48,913 bases of DNA from Alphaproteobacteria bacterium (GTDB taxonomy: Bacteria > Pseudomonadota > Alphaproteobacteria > JAAEOK01): NCBI GenBank assembly GCA_024244705.1, contig JAAEOK010000070.1:1-48913 (forward strand). Direction: 5' to 3'. The notes below the pieces were generated by a model, which had not been told where the DNA came from, did no database searches, and saw nothing but the letters and a program-made list of their open reading frames with translations. A program made the translations under genes and the position numbers. Of this stretch, positions 18,622 through 27,957 are shown one piece after another (positions within the stretch are counted from its first letter, which is position 1; each line of letters starts with the position of its first letter).

Positions 18622-19488
18622 ATGGTCGGCAATAGCATCAGATCGGGCGTCCAGGGTCTTGAACGATCGTGCAGCCATGGCCGCGACGACTGGTTCCGCT
18701 GCACTCCCCCAGTCGGGGGCATCGAGCTGCTCGAGGCACACTTCCGAGACCCCGCCTTTGCCAAGCACCGGCACGACACCTATGCGATCGGATTGACCGA
18801 AATCGGCGTCCAAGTGTTCGACTATCGTGGCACCACCGAAGCCAGCACACCCGGCCGTGTCGTCGTCCTCCATCCCGACGAGGCTCATGATGGTCGTGCC
18901 GGTACCGAGATCGGTTTCGGGTATCGGAATGTCTATGTCGACCCGTCGCGCATATTCGACGCGGTCTACGCAATCACTGGTGAGTATCGGCCGCTGCCCT
19001 TCGTCCGCACCGCGGTCATGACAAGCCGAACGTTGGCAGCCGCGGTGCGCGCGGTTTTTGCGTTCGAGCTTCAGCCTTTGGTGATCGACGATCTAATCGT
19101 TCGCTTTGCCGAGGGTCTCTTGGAAAACGAGTCGCCCCGCGGGAGATTTAAGCGGAACCACACCTTCGACATCGCCGCCATCAGACGTGCACGCGACTTC
19201 CTCGATACCGAGCGGACCCGGGTCGTTCGATCAAACGAGCTCGAGGCCGTCACCGGCCTGAGGCGCTACGACCTCGCCCGCCAGTTCCGCACCAGCATGG
19301 GCACCAGCCCTTACCGATATGGGCTCTTGCGGCGATTGGAGCTGGCTCGCGACCGGTTGCGTACACGTCAGTCCCTCGCCGATGTCGCCGCCGAGACGGG
19401 ATTCGCCGACCAGGCGCATTTCACGCGAATTCTCAAATCGACAATCGGGCTCACGCCCGGGCAATACCAATCGATGATCCGGGAATAA
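18622..19488 (+). CDS. AraC family transcriptional regulator, AraC-ligand-binding type
   Basis: A 288-residue regulator with an N-terminal cupin-like ligand domain (FAKHRHDTYAIGLTEIGVQ, residues about 47-65) and a C-terminal AraC DNA-binding domain (first helix-turn-helix SNELEAVTGLRRYDLARQFR, second ADVAAETGFADQAHFTRILK). It is transcribed away from the lysE-like gene and probably senses an amino acid or related compound to induce the exporter (inference from this recurrent pairing). The 239-base gap before it shows no clear promoter pair. Confidence 0.85.
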   Translation: MVGNSIRSGVQGLERSCSHGRDDWFRCTPPVGGIELLEAHFRDPAFAKHRHDTYAIGLTEIGVQVFDYRGTTEASTPGRVVVLHPDEAHDGRAGTEIGFGYRNVYVDPSRIFDAVYAITGEYRPLPFVRTAVMTSRTLAAAVRAVFAFELQPLVIDDLIVRFAEGLLENESPRGRFKRNHTFDIAAIRRARDFLDTERTRVVRSNELEAVTGLRRYDLARQFRTSMGTSPYRYGLLRRLELARDRLRTRQSLADVAAETGFADQAHFTRILKSTIGLTPGQYQSMIRE

Positions 19489-19510
19489 ACTCGATGGGTG
19501 CCGCCGCGCC

Positions 19511-20632
19511 TCAGCTTTTCCGGAACAGGAACTCGCGGCCGACCTTGACGCTGGTCTTGCCGTCATAGGCGATGATGTCCGCGGTGGCATAGGTTTCCGA
19601 CCACTTCTCGGGCAGGAATGAGCCAGTGCCGATAACATCGACCGGTGCCGCCGCGGCCGCGATGACTTTGCATTTTTCCGGCCCGAAGCCGGAGCTCGCG
19701 ACGATTTTCACGTTATCGAAGCCGGTCGCGTCGAGCTGTTCGCGCAGGTGCCAGATCGCCGCCGCGGAGACCCCGGTCCCGATCAGGTGGCGGAGCTCGG
19801 ATTCGGTCCGGTAACCGCGGACGGCATTCGGCGCATTGCGTTCAAGCACGGCGTAGGATCCTGGCGGATCAAGCCCTTCGACATAGCGCCCGCCCGGCGT
19901 ATCTATCCGCACCAACAGTCGGCCATCGGCGGCCAAATCCGGAAATCGTCGGCAGACGGCGATCGAATCGGTGACTTCGAGGCCGAAATAGTCGACCAGC
20001 ACGGTCATCGGCAGCGCGGGAAAGGATTCGTGGAACATCTCAGCCGCCCGCACGGTCGATCCGGCATATCCGATGATCGCGTGGGGCATGGTTCCGAGCC
20101 CCGACTTCTGATTGAAGTAGTGTGCGGTGGCGGTCGTCGCATTGCCGATGAAACCCTTGGCACCGACTTTCTCACGCGCCTTGCTCGACCCGACGCTGGC
20201 CGCGTAAGCCATCATGTCGGCCATCTCGGTGCCCGCACAATGGCGGGCGTCAAAGGCCATGAACGCAACATTGGGCAAATCCATGCAAATCATGCACGCG
20301 TTGTAAGCAGCGACACATGGCGGACCGAGCTTCTGCAGAAACAGAGTCTCGAGGTCGACCAGGTGGTAGAGCGAACCGGTGATATAGATCAGCGGCTCGC
20401 CGGCACCGACCCACTTGCCTTCCGCGTGCAGCACCTCGACTTCGAAACGGGTATCGCGGGTCGCGGCCATATCCTCCAACCACTGGACGGCCAGCCGCGG
20501 CGCCGAGCGTACCGGGCGCCGCATGAACACGGCGTAGGTGACGGTAACGTCGCCGAAACCCTCGGCGATCCGTTTGCTGACATTGAAGTACTGATCGGTC
20601 CAGGCCGAGATACTCGCCGCATCTGGATACAT
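19511..20632 (-). CDS. pncB: nicotinate phosphoribosyltransferase
   Basis: This enzyme converts nicotinate plus PRPP to NaMN, feeding NadE, also in this window. The 373-residue protein belongs to the short NAPRTase group. It opens with an ISAWTDQYFNVSKRIAEG helix, has the AFDARHCAGTEMADMMAYAA region, which carries the active-site His, and the phosphate-binding VDVIGTGSFLP motif near the end. It starts 26 bases after the DAHP synthase stop, on the same strand, so the two are probably co-transcribed despite unrelated pathways. The symbol is assigned by function, not by close similarity to E. coli PncB. Confidence 0.82.
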   Translation of the reverse strand: MYPDAASISAWTDQYFNVSKRIAEGFGDVTVTYAVFMRRPVRSAPRLAVQWLEDMAATRDTRFEVEVLHAEGKWVGAGEPLIYITGSLYHLVDLETLFLQKLGPPCVAAYNACMICMDLPNVAFMAFDARHCAGTEMADMMAYAASVGSSKAREKVGAKGFIGNATTATAHYFNQKSGLGTMPHAIIGYAGSTVRAAEMFHESFPALPMTVLVDYFGLEVTDSIAVCRRFPDLAADGRLLVRIDTPGGRYVEGLDPPGSYAVLERNAPNAVRGYRTESELRHLIGTGVSAAAIWHLREQLDATGFDNVKIVASSGFGPEKCKVIAAAAAPVDVIGTGSFLPEKWSETYATADIIAYDGKTSVKVGREFLFRKS

Positions 20633-20658
20633 GGGAATCGGCCTTTTTGGCGCGAGGA

Positions 20659-22038
20659 TTACAGTGCCGCGGCGACCCGCGCGCCCATCCGGTCACGCTC
20701 CGCCTTCAGTTCTTCCGAGATCAGGAAGGCCAGCTCCAGCGCCTGCGACGCATTGAGGCGGGGGTCGCAATGCGTATGGTAGCGGTTGGCCAGCGCATGC
20801 TCGGTGATCGCCTGGGCGCCACCGATGCACTCGGTCACGTCGCGGCCGGTCATCTCGAAATGGACCCCGCCGGCATAGGTGCCCTCGGCATGGTGAACGT
20901 CGAAGAAACCGCGCACTTCCTTCAAGATGCGGTCAAATGGCCGCGTCTTGTAGCCGGTCGAGGATTTGATGGTATTGCCGTGCATCGGGTCGCAGGACCA
21001 GACCACCTTGCGGCCCTCCCGCTGCACCGCACGGATCAGGGGTGGCAACTTGGCCTCTACCTGATCCGCCCCCATCCGGGCGATCAGTGTCAGCCTTCCG
21101 GCCTCGTTTTCGGGATTAAGCACATCGATCAGGCGGATCAGGTCATCGGGGTCAAGCGACGCCCCGCACTTCATGCCGAGCGGGTTCTTGATCCCGCGTA
21201 CAAACTCGATATGGGCCTCGTCGAGATTCCGCGTACGGTCGCCGATCCACAGCATGTGCGCCGAGACGTCGTACCAATCGCCTGACGTACTATCGACGCG
21301 CGTCAGAGCTTGCTCGTAATTGAGCAACAGGCATTCGTGCGAGGTGAATAATTCGGTCTCACGAATCTGGGGCACGGTCTCCGCCGTCAGGCCACAGGCC
21401 GCCATGAAGGCGAGCGTTTCGCCGATGCGGTCGGCCATCTCCTGATAGCGCGCCTGCTCCGCGTTACCGACGAAGCCAAGCGTCCATTGATGCACCTTGT
21501 GGAGGTCGGCGAAGCCGCCTTGGGCGAATGCCCGCAGCAGGTTGAGTGTCGCCGCCGCCTGATTGTAGGCCTGCACCATGCGGCCTGGGTCGGGTATGCG
21601 GGCAGCAGCTTCGAAATCTATGCCATTGACGATGTCGCCGCGATAGCTTGGCAGTTCGATGCCGTCCTGAGATTCCATTAGCGCCGACCGAGGTTTGGCG
21701 AACTGGCCCGCGAGCCGCCCAACCTTGACCACCGGACAAGCCGCGCCGTAAGTCAGCACAACCGCCATCTGCAACATGACGCGAAACGTATCGCGGATAT
21801 TGTCGGGATGAAATTCGGCGAAGCTTTCCGCGCAATCGCCGCCTTGAAGGAGAAAAGCGTTGCCGTCCGCGACCTTGGCCAATAGCGCCTTCAGGTTACG
21901 GGCCTCGCCGGCGAAAACGAGTGGCGGAAAGTGCGACAACGTCGATTCCGCGCCGACCAAGCTTTCCTGGTCAGGATATTCCGGGACTTGGCGGATCGGC
22001 TTGCCGCGCCATGATTCCGGGCTCCACTTCGCCGACAT
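20659..22038 (-). CDS. class II 3-deoxy-7-phosphoheptulonate (DAHP) synthase
   Basis: DAHP synthase joins PEP and erythrose 4-phosphate, the entry to the shikimate pathway. The 459-residue protein is the class II (plant/mycobacterial) type, seen from [11 protein letters not shown], the long mid-region [22 protein letters not shown] (summarised, about residues 265-290), [10 protein letters not shown] and the metal-binding ECIGG and [14 protein letters not shown] near the C-terminus. The ATG at 22038 is preceded by GAGGAG. The 177 bases upstream, before the GNAT gene end, show no obvious leader peptide rich in aromatic codons. Confidence 0.93.
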   Translation of the reverse strand: MSAKWSPESWRGKPIRQVPEYPDQESLVGAESTLSHFPPLVFAGEARNLKALLAKVADGNAFLLQGGDCAESFAEFHPDNIRDTFRVMLQMAVVLTYGAACPVVKVGRLAGQFAKPRSALMESQDGIELPSYRGDIVNGIDFEAAARIPDPGRMVQAYNQAAATLNLLRAFAQGGFADLHKVHQWTLGFVGNAEQARYQEMADRIGETLAFMAACGLTAETVPQIRETELFTSHECLLLNYEQALTRVDSTSGDWYDVSAHMLWIGDRTRNLDEAHIEFVRGIKNPLGMKCGASLDPDDLIRLIDVLNPENEAGRLTLIARMGADQVEAKLPPLIRAVQREGRKVVWSCDPMHGNTIKSSTGYKTRPFDRILKEVRGFFDVHHAEGTYAGGVHFEMTGRDVTECIGGAQAITEHALANRYHTHCDPRLNASQALELAFLISEELKAERDRMGARVAAAL

Positions 22039-22215
22039 GATCGCTCCTCATTTGCTTAGGTCGCCGCAGGCAGAGGGTTTTACTCCTCTCCCGCCCGAAA
22101 ATCCAAGGCGAATTCGGGTTGAAGGTGGTCCGCCGAGGCGAGCGGACGTTCCGCTCTGGGAACATCTTGTGCCGTGGCCGGCCCAATTCAGGCTGGCGGT
22201 ATAATGCGCGCGGCG

Positions 22216-23268
22216 TTAGGCGCCGTCGGAGTAGATCATCCGCAGATCCCAGTTTTCATCCGACAGAACCGCGCGATTGCCAATAGTCCAAGAATCGGGT
22301 GGCGACGATATTTGGGTGGTCTTGACGAGCACGGAGGGTACGTAACGTCCATTGTTGTCGTCGCCAAGAGGCCGGAAGCCGGCGTCAGCAAGCCGAGCAC
22401 AGGCTTCCGGTGGCAGCGTCACCGACCAAATATCCAACTGGTGTTCGCCGCACAGTTGAACCGCGGCGTCCAACAGGGCCGACCTCGTTTCTGGCGTCAC
22501 TGCCTCCCAGTCGACCACGATCACCGGGCCCGGCTTATAGCGCGATCGCTTTAGGATCAGATAGCCCTCCAGCTCGTCACCGCGCCACAATAGAAAGCGA
22601 TATGTGCTCAAGGGGTTGCGAAATCGCCACGCTAAGAAGGATTGATCTCGCACGTGGCGAATGCGGCCATCACCGCCAATCCTCTCGATCAACCCTGCCA
22701 TCTCCTCAACCGCCGGAGTTTTGGTGAGGAAAAGTTTGCCGTTATGGCCAGGAATTCGATGCTCACCATCGCCGAACTCATCGAACGCGGCGACGCCCGA
22801 CGCGACGGCTCTATCCGCCGGACGATAAAGCGACCGATAGGGCGCGACCGGTCGCCAGCCCTGACGAACGGACCGGAAATACGTCACCCGGCTGGCGCTG
22901 AAGTTCACGATGAAGCGATGACCAGCAGCCGCTAGGTCTTGCTCTGCGGCCGCCATGATGTGGCGAAACAGGCCGCGGCTCTGGTGCTCCCGCGCGACGA
23001 CCGTATCGCCGCCGCAGGGTATGAGTGTGCCGCCGATCACGCCTTCGGCTTCCCAAACGGCGCCGACAAACCCGCGCATCCCGACCACCTCACCAGCGGC
23101 GAGCGCCAGATGTATGAAATGTCCCTGATCGAATGGGTTCTGGGTATATTTCCAGTCGAGATAGGCCCGATTGACTTCGATATCCGGGTTCCACAGGTTG
23201 GTTTGGAGGCGGAGTACGGCGTCCTTATAAGCCGGCGTGTATCTGACGATTTCGTAGCCTTGAGTCAT
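22216..23268 (-). CDS. GNAT-fold acyltransferase in a glycan cluster
   Basis: A 350-residue protein with a GNAT acyl-CoA site in its first half (GGDTVVAREHQSRGLFRHIM, where QSRG fits the R/QxxGxG/A loop) and a second GNAT-like half around WRFRNPLSTYRFLLWRGDELEGYLI. This double arrangement is seen in acyltransferases that modify surface sugars or peptides. The ATG at 23268 overlaps the upstream gene's stop by four bases (ATGA); the longer upstream frame lies inside that gene. Substrate unknown; context points to N- or O-acylation of a glycan made by the two upstream genes (inference). Confidence 0.7.
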   Translation of the reverse strand: MTQGYEIVRYTPAYKDAVLRLQTNLWNPDIEVNRAYLDWKYTQNPFDQGHFIHLALAAGEVVGMRGFVGAVWEAEGVIGGTLIPCGGDTVVAREHQSRGLFRHIMAAAEQDLAAAGHRFIVNFSASRVTYFRSVRQGWRPVAPYRSLYRPADRAVASGVAAFDEFGDGEHRIPGHNGKLFLTKTPAVEEMAGLIERIGGDGRIRHVRDQSFLAWRFRNPLSTYRFLLWRGDELEGYLILKRSRYKPGPVIVVDWEAVTPETRSALLDAAVQLCGEHQLDIWSVTLPPEACARLADAGFRPLGDDNNGRYVPSVLVKTTQISSPPDSWTIGNRAVLSDENWDLRMIYSDGA

Positions 23269-24206
23269 TGGGCTCCGGGCCAGTATCGACCGGAATCGCG
23301 TAATGCATCCAACGCCGCCGCCAACTCGTCGGGTTCCGGCGGTACATTGAAATCGGGAGCGAGCTCCTCCAATTCGGGGTAGATGCGCTTGCCGTCGATC
23401 AGAGTCATGTTGCCCAATCGCGAGATCGTATGAAAACCATCGGGGAAGGGCCATGTCGGATCGGCGAAAAGCTCAATTGCCGGCTCTTCCGTATATTCGG
23501 TCGGCGAAAGGACGAGGACGCGATTGATGACCAAGGATCCGCCGTAGGTCTTTGCACAGTTCTGCGCCGGCCGATACAGAACGCCGTCATGCACGAAAGG
23601 CGTGCCGCCGGGCCGGGCCGAACCGGCGTCGACCTTGACCGGATTGGCGGGATGGGCGTGCCAAGGACCGAACAAGGATTCAGCATGCCAGAGATGAAGG
23701 CCGGCCCGGTCAAGACCACGCAGGCGCACGGTCGCCCACAGCCAATATCGTCCATCGTGACGAACGATCGTCGGGTCGACCAACGGCAGTCCGTCGATCA
23801 GCGGACCCATGCTACGCCAACGCCCGGGCAGGCTCTCGGCTCGGAATAGGTAGGCGCCATTCGCCTGGAAAATCTCCGGACAGCAGTAGACCTGACCCTC
23901 GTCTTCGAAGATGAATGGATAGGACATGTGTACTGGAATCGAGAGGATGTCCACCGCGGCGCCGGCGACGCCGTTATCGTCAATCGAGAACGCCGCGATC
24001 CGCCCCTTTTGGGATTCGCTGTCGAACCGCTCGACAAAAACGAACAGACCGTCATCGGTTTCGACGCCGAAGGGATCTGCATAGAAATCGTCGCCGCCAG
24101 GCAGCGGCAACCACTCGACTACCGGACGAAAGCTAGGATCGAGGAAGGACTCGATGGGCGCACGAACAAGAGCGGCTCCCCATTTTTCGAAAATTTTCGC
24201 ACTCAT
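23265..24206 (-). CDS. glucosamine inositolphosphorylceramide transferase 1 N-terminal-like (five-bladed beta-propeller) protein
   Basis: A 313-residue protein without signal peptide. It has the GH43-like propeller motifs of the GINT1 N-terminal family: DDFYADPFGVE, a MSYPFIFEDEGQVYCCPE blade, DPTIVRHDGRYWLWAT, and LHLWHAESLFGPW followed by HPANPVK. In bacteria such domains are often fused to formyl- or glycosyltransferases in lipopolysaccharide or exopolysaccharide clusters. Here it stands alone, downstream of a GT4 gene and translationally coupled to a GNAT gene. Catalytic role unproven: hydrolase, transferase accessory or carbohydrate binding are all possible. Confidence 0.72.
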   Translation of the reverse strand: MSAKIFEKWGAALVRAPIESFLDPSFRPVVEWLPLPGGDDFYADPFGVETDDGLFVFVERFDSESQKGRIAAFSIDDNGVAGAAVDILSIPVHMSYPFIFEDEGQVYCCPEIFQANGAYLFRAESLPGRWRSMGPLIDGLPLVDPTIVRHDGRYWLWATVRLRGLDRAGLHLWHAESLFGPWHAHPANPVKVDAGSARPGGTPFVHDGVLYRPAQNCAKTYGGSLVINRVLVLSPTEYTEEPAIELFADPTWPFPDGFHTISRLGNMTLIDGKRIYPELEELAPDFNVPPEPDELAAALDALRDSGRYWPGAQ

Positions 24207-24283
24207 CGGCTCAAGACTTCCGTGGGCCCGTTATGGCGCGCCTTGCCGGCTCCATGTGTGCCGTCACGTGGTTGGGTTTCGAA

Positions 24284-25393
24284 CTACGCCAGGAGGGCCG
24301 CTACACTCGCCTGACTCGATTTCGTGGGTGGCATCGCATGATGCTGGCGGCATGTCATCCCCCTGAATGTGGCGAGGCTCGTGTTTTCCGTGCACGATTC
24401 AATAATCCGCGCCAAGCCTTCCCGGAAGTCATCGGCGACGTGGCGTGTCGCGCACTCAAAAGCCGACTTAACGGGATTTTCCCCTCTGGCAGTCGCAATC
24501 ACCATTTCCGTCAGCGCTGGAATATCGCCGAGCGGCGCAATTTTCAAGACCGGTGGGGGCGCCATCTCCGAGATCCCACCGACGTCCCAGGCGACCACGG
24601 GGGTGCCCGCCATCAGCGACTCGAGGATAAGCATCGGACAATTTTCGAACCGGCTCAGTATGAGCGAAACGCGGGCCCGTTCGAGGAACCGGAGACGGTC
24701 GGGACCGTCGCGATGTTCGTGCACTTCCAACGCGCATCTGATTCTCGGAGAAGGCCGGAATTCCTCGGCGTCCCGTCCGATCAGTACGGCCCTGAAATCA
24801 GCCGGTAATCGTTCCAGCACCGCATCAAGGAAATCGGTCCCCTTGGCGCGGTCGAACCTGGCGATGAAAACGAGATCGAGGGATTTTTCTTCCGCAGCCG
24901 TATGGCGGACCTCCACGGGGAGCGGATTCTTATAGACATGGATCCTCTCCGCCTTGGCACCCAAGGCGAGTTCGTCGAGAAGGCCGTAGCTCGGCGATGA
25001 CGTGACATGCGCCGAATGGATGGCCCGAAGTTGATCCTTGAATTTCTCCGTGTTTATCGCTCTGCCCTGGTAATGCTCGACGATCGCCGCCGGGCAATGC
25101 ATGCGCACGTGAACCTTGTACTCGTCCGGTAGAACAAGAGAAACGGCGCCCAACTCCGGCGTCTCGATAATGGTCGTCGCCGGATCGAAATTGTTGCACA
25201 CGCGCCGGACCATCTCGGCACGAAATTCAGGCCGTTTCATATCTTCGTCGTTGGCCAGGTAGTGTGTTTTGAATCCGAGCGAATCGACAAACTTCAATAG
25301 ACTGTTGCTATAGCTCGAGACACCGTTGATGCGCGACGACGGGAACGGATTAATGAGGACGTAGTTCAGATTTGGGAATCGAGCGGGCTGCAC
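24284..25393 (-). CDS. glycosyltransferase family 4 (GT-B) protein
   Basis: A 369-residue GT-B retaining glycosyltransferase. Its first domain starts at NYVLINPFPSSRINGVSSYS; the second shows VFIARFDRAKGTDFL and the E-x7-E motif in SRFENCPMLILESLMAGTPVVAW, which binds the nucleotide-sugar donor. Donor and acceptor are unknown. The only start is a GTG at 25393. It is the first gene of a three-gene glycan set with the propeller and GNAT genes downstream, 77 bases before the propeller gene. Confidence 0.85.
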   Translation of the reverse strand: MQPARFPNLNYVLINPFPSSRINGVSSYSNSLLKFVDSLGFKTHYLANDEDMKRPEFRAEMVRRVCNNFDPATTIIETPELGAVSLVLPDEYKVHVRMHCPAAIVEHYQGRAINTEKFKDQLRAIHSAHVTSSPSYGLLDELALGAKAERIHVYKNPLPVEVRHTAAEEKSLDLVFIARFDRAKGTDFLDAVLERLPADFRAVLIGRDAEEFRPSPRIRCALEVHEHRDGPDRLRFLERARVSLILSRFENCPMLILESLMAGTPVVAWDVGGISEMAPPPVLKIAPLGDIPALTEMVIATARGENPVKSAFECATRHVADDFREGLARIIESCTENTSLATFRGMTCRQHHAMPPTKSSQASVAALLA

Positions 25394-25512
25394 GTGACGA
25401 CATTTCCAATAATTTTTCGGCCAAGATTCCGGCGAGCGGATGGTGCCTGACCGTATTGCATGATTCGTGGCTCGGAGCCACCAAGAAATCGCGAAAACAT
25501 CGCCCGACGGGC

Positions 25513-26895
25513 CTATTCCGCCGCCGCGGTCTCCGCTTCGTCCGGTACCGGCTCGCGCATCGTGACGAATTCCTCGGCCGAGGTCGGGTGGATGCCGACC
25601 GTGGCATCGAAATCCGCCTTGGTAGCGCCGGCTTTCATGGCGACGGCAAATCCCTGGACGATCTCGCCGGCTTCGGGTCCGACCATATGCAGTCCAACGA
25701 CGCGGTCGCTCGCGCGATCAACCACGAGCTTCATCAACGTCCGTTCGTCGCGTCCGGTCAACGTGTGCTTCAAAGGCTTGAAATCGGAGACGAATACGTC
25801 AATTCCGCCGGGACAATCCCGGCGCGCGACCGCTTCGGTCTGGCCCACGGTGCCGATCGGCGGCTGGCTGAAAACGGCGGTGGGAATATTGGCATAGTCC
25901 ATCCGCTTCTCCCCGCCGCGATAAAGACTGTCAACAAGAACCATGGCCTCCACGATCGCCACCGGGGTCAGGGCCAGCCGGTCGATGACGTCGCCGAGGG
26001 CGTAAATCGACGGTACTGACGACTGGAAGCGGTCGTCGACCTTGATGGCCCCGTTCTCGGCCAACCCCACGCCGATCGCTTCGAGTCCCAGGTCGCGGGT
26101 GTTCGGTGCCCGCCCGGTCGCATACATGATGGCGTCGGCACGGATCTCTGTGCCGTCCTCGAGTTCGGCGCAGAGATCGCCGCCGGCGCGCACGATACGC
26201 GCGATATTGCTATTGAATCTCAAGTCGATGTTCTTCTTGCGCATTTCGACCGCCAGCGTCTGGCGCACGTCTTCATCGAAGCCGCGCAGAAAATGAGGGC
26301 CGCGGTAGAGTTGGACGGTTTCGACACCGAGCCCATTAAAGATTCCGGCGAACTCGACCGCGATATAGCCGCCGCCGACAATGATGATGCGTGGCGGGAG
26401 TTCTTCGAGGAAAAACGCCTCGTTCGACGTGATCGCGAGGTCGCGGCCGGGAATATCGGGCACCACCGGCCAGCCGCCGGTCGCAATCAACAGCCGCTCC
26501 GCCGAAATCGAGCGCCCGTCGACCTCGACGCGCTGCGGCCCCGTCACCACCGCCCGACCCTCGAACAAGTCGACGCCGGCATTTCCCAGCAGCCGTTCGT
26601 AGATGCCGTTCAGGCGAGCGATTTCCGTATTCTTGTTGGCGATCAGCGTCGGCCAATCATGGCGTCGGTCTGGATCGGTCCAGCCAAAACTAACCGCATC
26701 TTCGAAATCCTCGGCGAAATGAGCGGCATAGACGAACAGCTTCTTCGGAATGCAGCCCACATTGACGCAGGTCCCGCCGAGATAGCGATCTTCGGCGATG
26801 GCGACGCGTGCGCCCGCCGCGCCGGCCATGCGGGCCGCCCGGACGCCGCCCGATCCGGCGCCAATCACAAAAAGGTCGTAGTCGAATTGCGGCAT
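25513..26895 (-). CDS. gor: glutathione-disulfide reductase
   Basis: A 460-residue FAD/NADPH disulfide reductase that keeps glutathione reduced. It has the N-terminal FAD loop [13 protein letters not shown], the redox pair in [13 protein letters not shown] (Cys43, Cys48), the NADPH Rossmann loop [15 protein letters not shown], the second FAD motif YALGDV, and the C-terminal interface motif [13 protein letters not shown] with the catalytic His-Glu. Direct GCVNVGC/IHPT context distinguishes it from lipoamide dehydrogenase. ATG 26895, after AGGTGG, is preferred to an upstream frame extension. Confidence 0.93.
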   Translation of the reverse strand: MPQFDYDLFVIGAGSGGVRAARMAGAAGARVAIAEDRYLGGTCVNVGCIPKKLFVYAAHFAEDFEDAVSFGWTDPDRRHDWPTLIANKNTEIARLNGIYERLLGNAGVDLFEGRAVVTGPQRVEVDGRSISAERLLIATGGWPVVPDIPGRDLAITSNEAFFLEELPPRIIIVGGGYIAVEFAGIFNGLGVETVQLYRGPHFLRGFDEDVRQTLAVEMRKKNIDLRFNSNIARIVRAGGDLCAELEDGTEIRADAIMYATGRAPNTRDLGLEAIGVGLAENGAIKVDDRFQSSVPSIYALGDVIDRLALTPVAIVEAMVLVDSLYRGGEKRMDYANIPTAVFSQPPIGTVGQTEAVARRDCPGGIDVFVSDFKPLKHTLTGRDERTLMKLVVDRASDRVVGLHMVGPEAGEIVQGFAVAMKAGATKADFDATVGIHPTSAEEFVTMREPVPDEAETAAAE

Positions 26896-26982
26896 GAACC
26901 ACCTACCTAGCAAGGACCCCACCCAATTTAGGGCGTTGCGGCAGCGATTTATAGGGAGACGCTCACTCCCGGATCGCCGCGC

Positions 26983-27876
26983 CTAAAGAGATTCCGTGAT
27001 CGCGTGCGCGAAGGCCGTGGCGGTCGACGGAATGTCGGCAAAGAAAAGCTGGGGCTCGATGAGTTCGGCCTCCATGAGGGCGAGGCCGCCGTCGGCGAGA
27101 CGCGCCATGTCGATTCGCGCGTAGATTGCTTCCACCGGCAACTTCTCCATGACCGCCTCGGCCGCGGCGCGATCGGACGGCGTCGGTTGTTCGCCGACCG
27201 TTCGGCCTCCGTACATGACTTGAGAGCGCCATTCGCCGGCGGCCGGCACCTTGCGCGCGGTATAGGCCAGTGCGCCGCGGAGAAAGACGAACGACCATTC
27301 GCCCTCGGACAGGATCGCGGGCAGGAATGGCTGCACCATGTAGGAATCGCCGGACAACTCCAGGGCGGGCGCTTCGGTCGAGCCGGTCGGATCGTCGATG
27401 CGGTAGGTCTCGAAGGCGCCGACGCCGATCGTCGGTTTGATGATAATGCCGTCCGCGACAAAGCCGCTGGGCAACGTCCGCAGCACACCGTCGGCCAGGT
27501 CGAGGCGGCTACAATACCGGGTCGGAACGACAGGTACCCCCGCCTGCTCCAACTCTGCCAGATATCGCTTGTCGTAATTCCAACGCACCGTGGCCAGCGG
27601 ATTGACGAGACGACAATGCCGCGAGAGGTCTTCCAGGACCGCGAAGAAAAGCGCCAGATCCTCAAGATAATCCCAGGTGCTGCGCAAAATCGCGAGGTCA
27701 TAGCGGCGCCAGTCGATATCCGGCCGCCGCCATGGCACACGCGTCCCCACGATGCCGTGCTCTGACAATGCCGCGATCAGGGTATCGTCTTCGGCGAACA
27801 GCCCTTCCTCGGTCGGATGATCGTCGCCAAAGAACTTTGGCAGCCGGTCGGTGCTGAGAACCGCAACCGTTGTCAT
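26983..27876 (-). CDS. ATP-grasp ligase, RimK/glutathione-synthetase-like (DcsG group)
   Basis: A 297-residue standalone ATP-grasp protein. The pre-ATP-grasp part has the recurrent ILRSTWDYLEDL motif; the ATP-grasp part has IIIKPTIGVGAF (ATP-binding Lys and loop) and a final MEAELIEPQLFF with the Mg-binding acidic residues. Members of this group include the D-cycloserine enzyme DcsG and many uncharacterised proteins; they join a carboxylate to an amine or hydroxyl. Neighbours are gabD upstream and gor downstream on the same strand, so a small peptide or thiol product is conceivable, but not shown. Confidence 0.72.
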   Translation of the reverse strand: MTTVAVLSTDRLPKFFGDDHPTEEGLFAEDDTLIAALSEHGIVGTRVPWRRPDIDWRRYDLAILRSTWDYLEDLALFFAVLEDLSRHCRLVNPLATVRWNYDKRYLAELEQAGVPVVPTRYCSRLDLADGVLRTLPSGFVADGIIIKPTIGVGAFETYRIDDPTGSTEAPALELSGDSYMVQPFLPAILSEGEWSFVFLRGALAYTARKVPAAGEWRSQVMYGGRTVGEQPTPSDRAAAEAVMEKLPVEAIYARIDMARLADGGLALMEAELIEPQLFFADIPSTATAFAHAITESL

Positions 27877-27957
27877 AGCAAATTCAGAGGCCGCCGGTTT
27901 GCGGATACGGCACCAATCCCGTCCCGCGGGAACGGCGGCGCCGTCGAACCCACCTGG

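Noticed and set aside
22039-22215. Aromatic amino-acid attenuator before the class II DAHP synthase
   Set aside because: No leader peptide rich in Trp, Phe or Tyr codons and no convincing terminator/antiterminator pair were found in the minus-strand leader.
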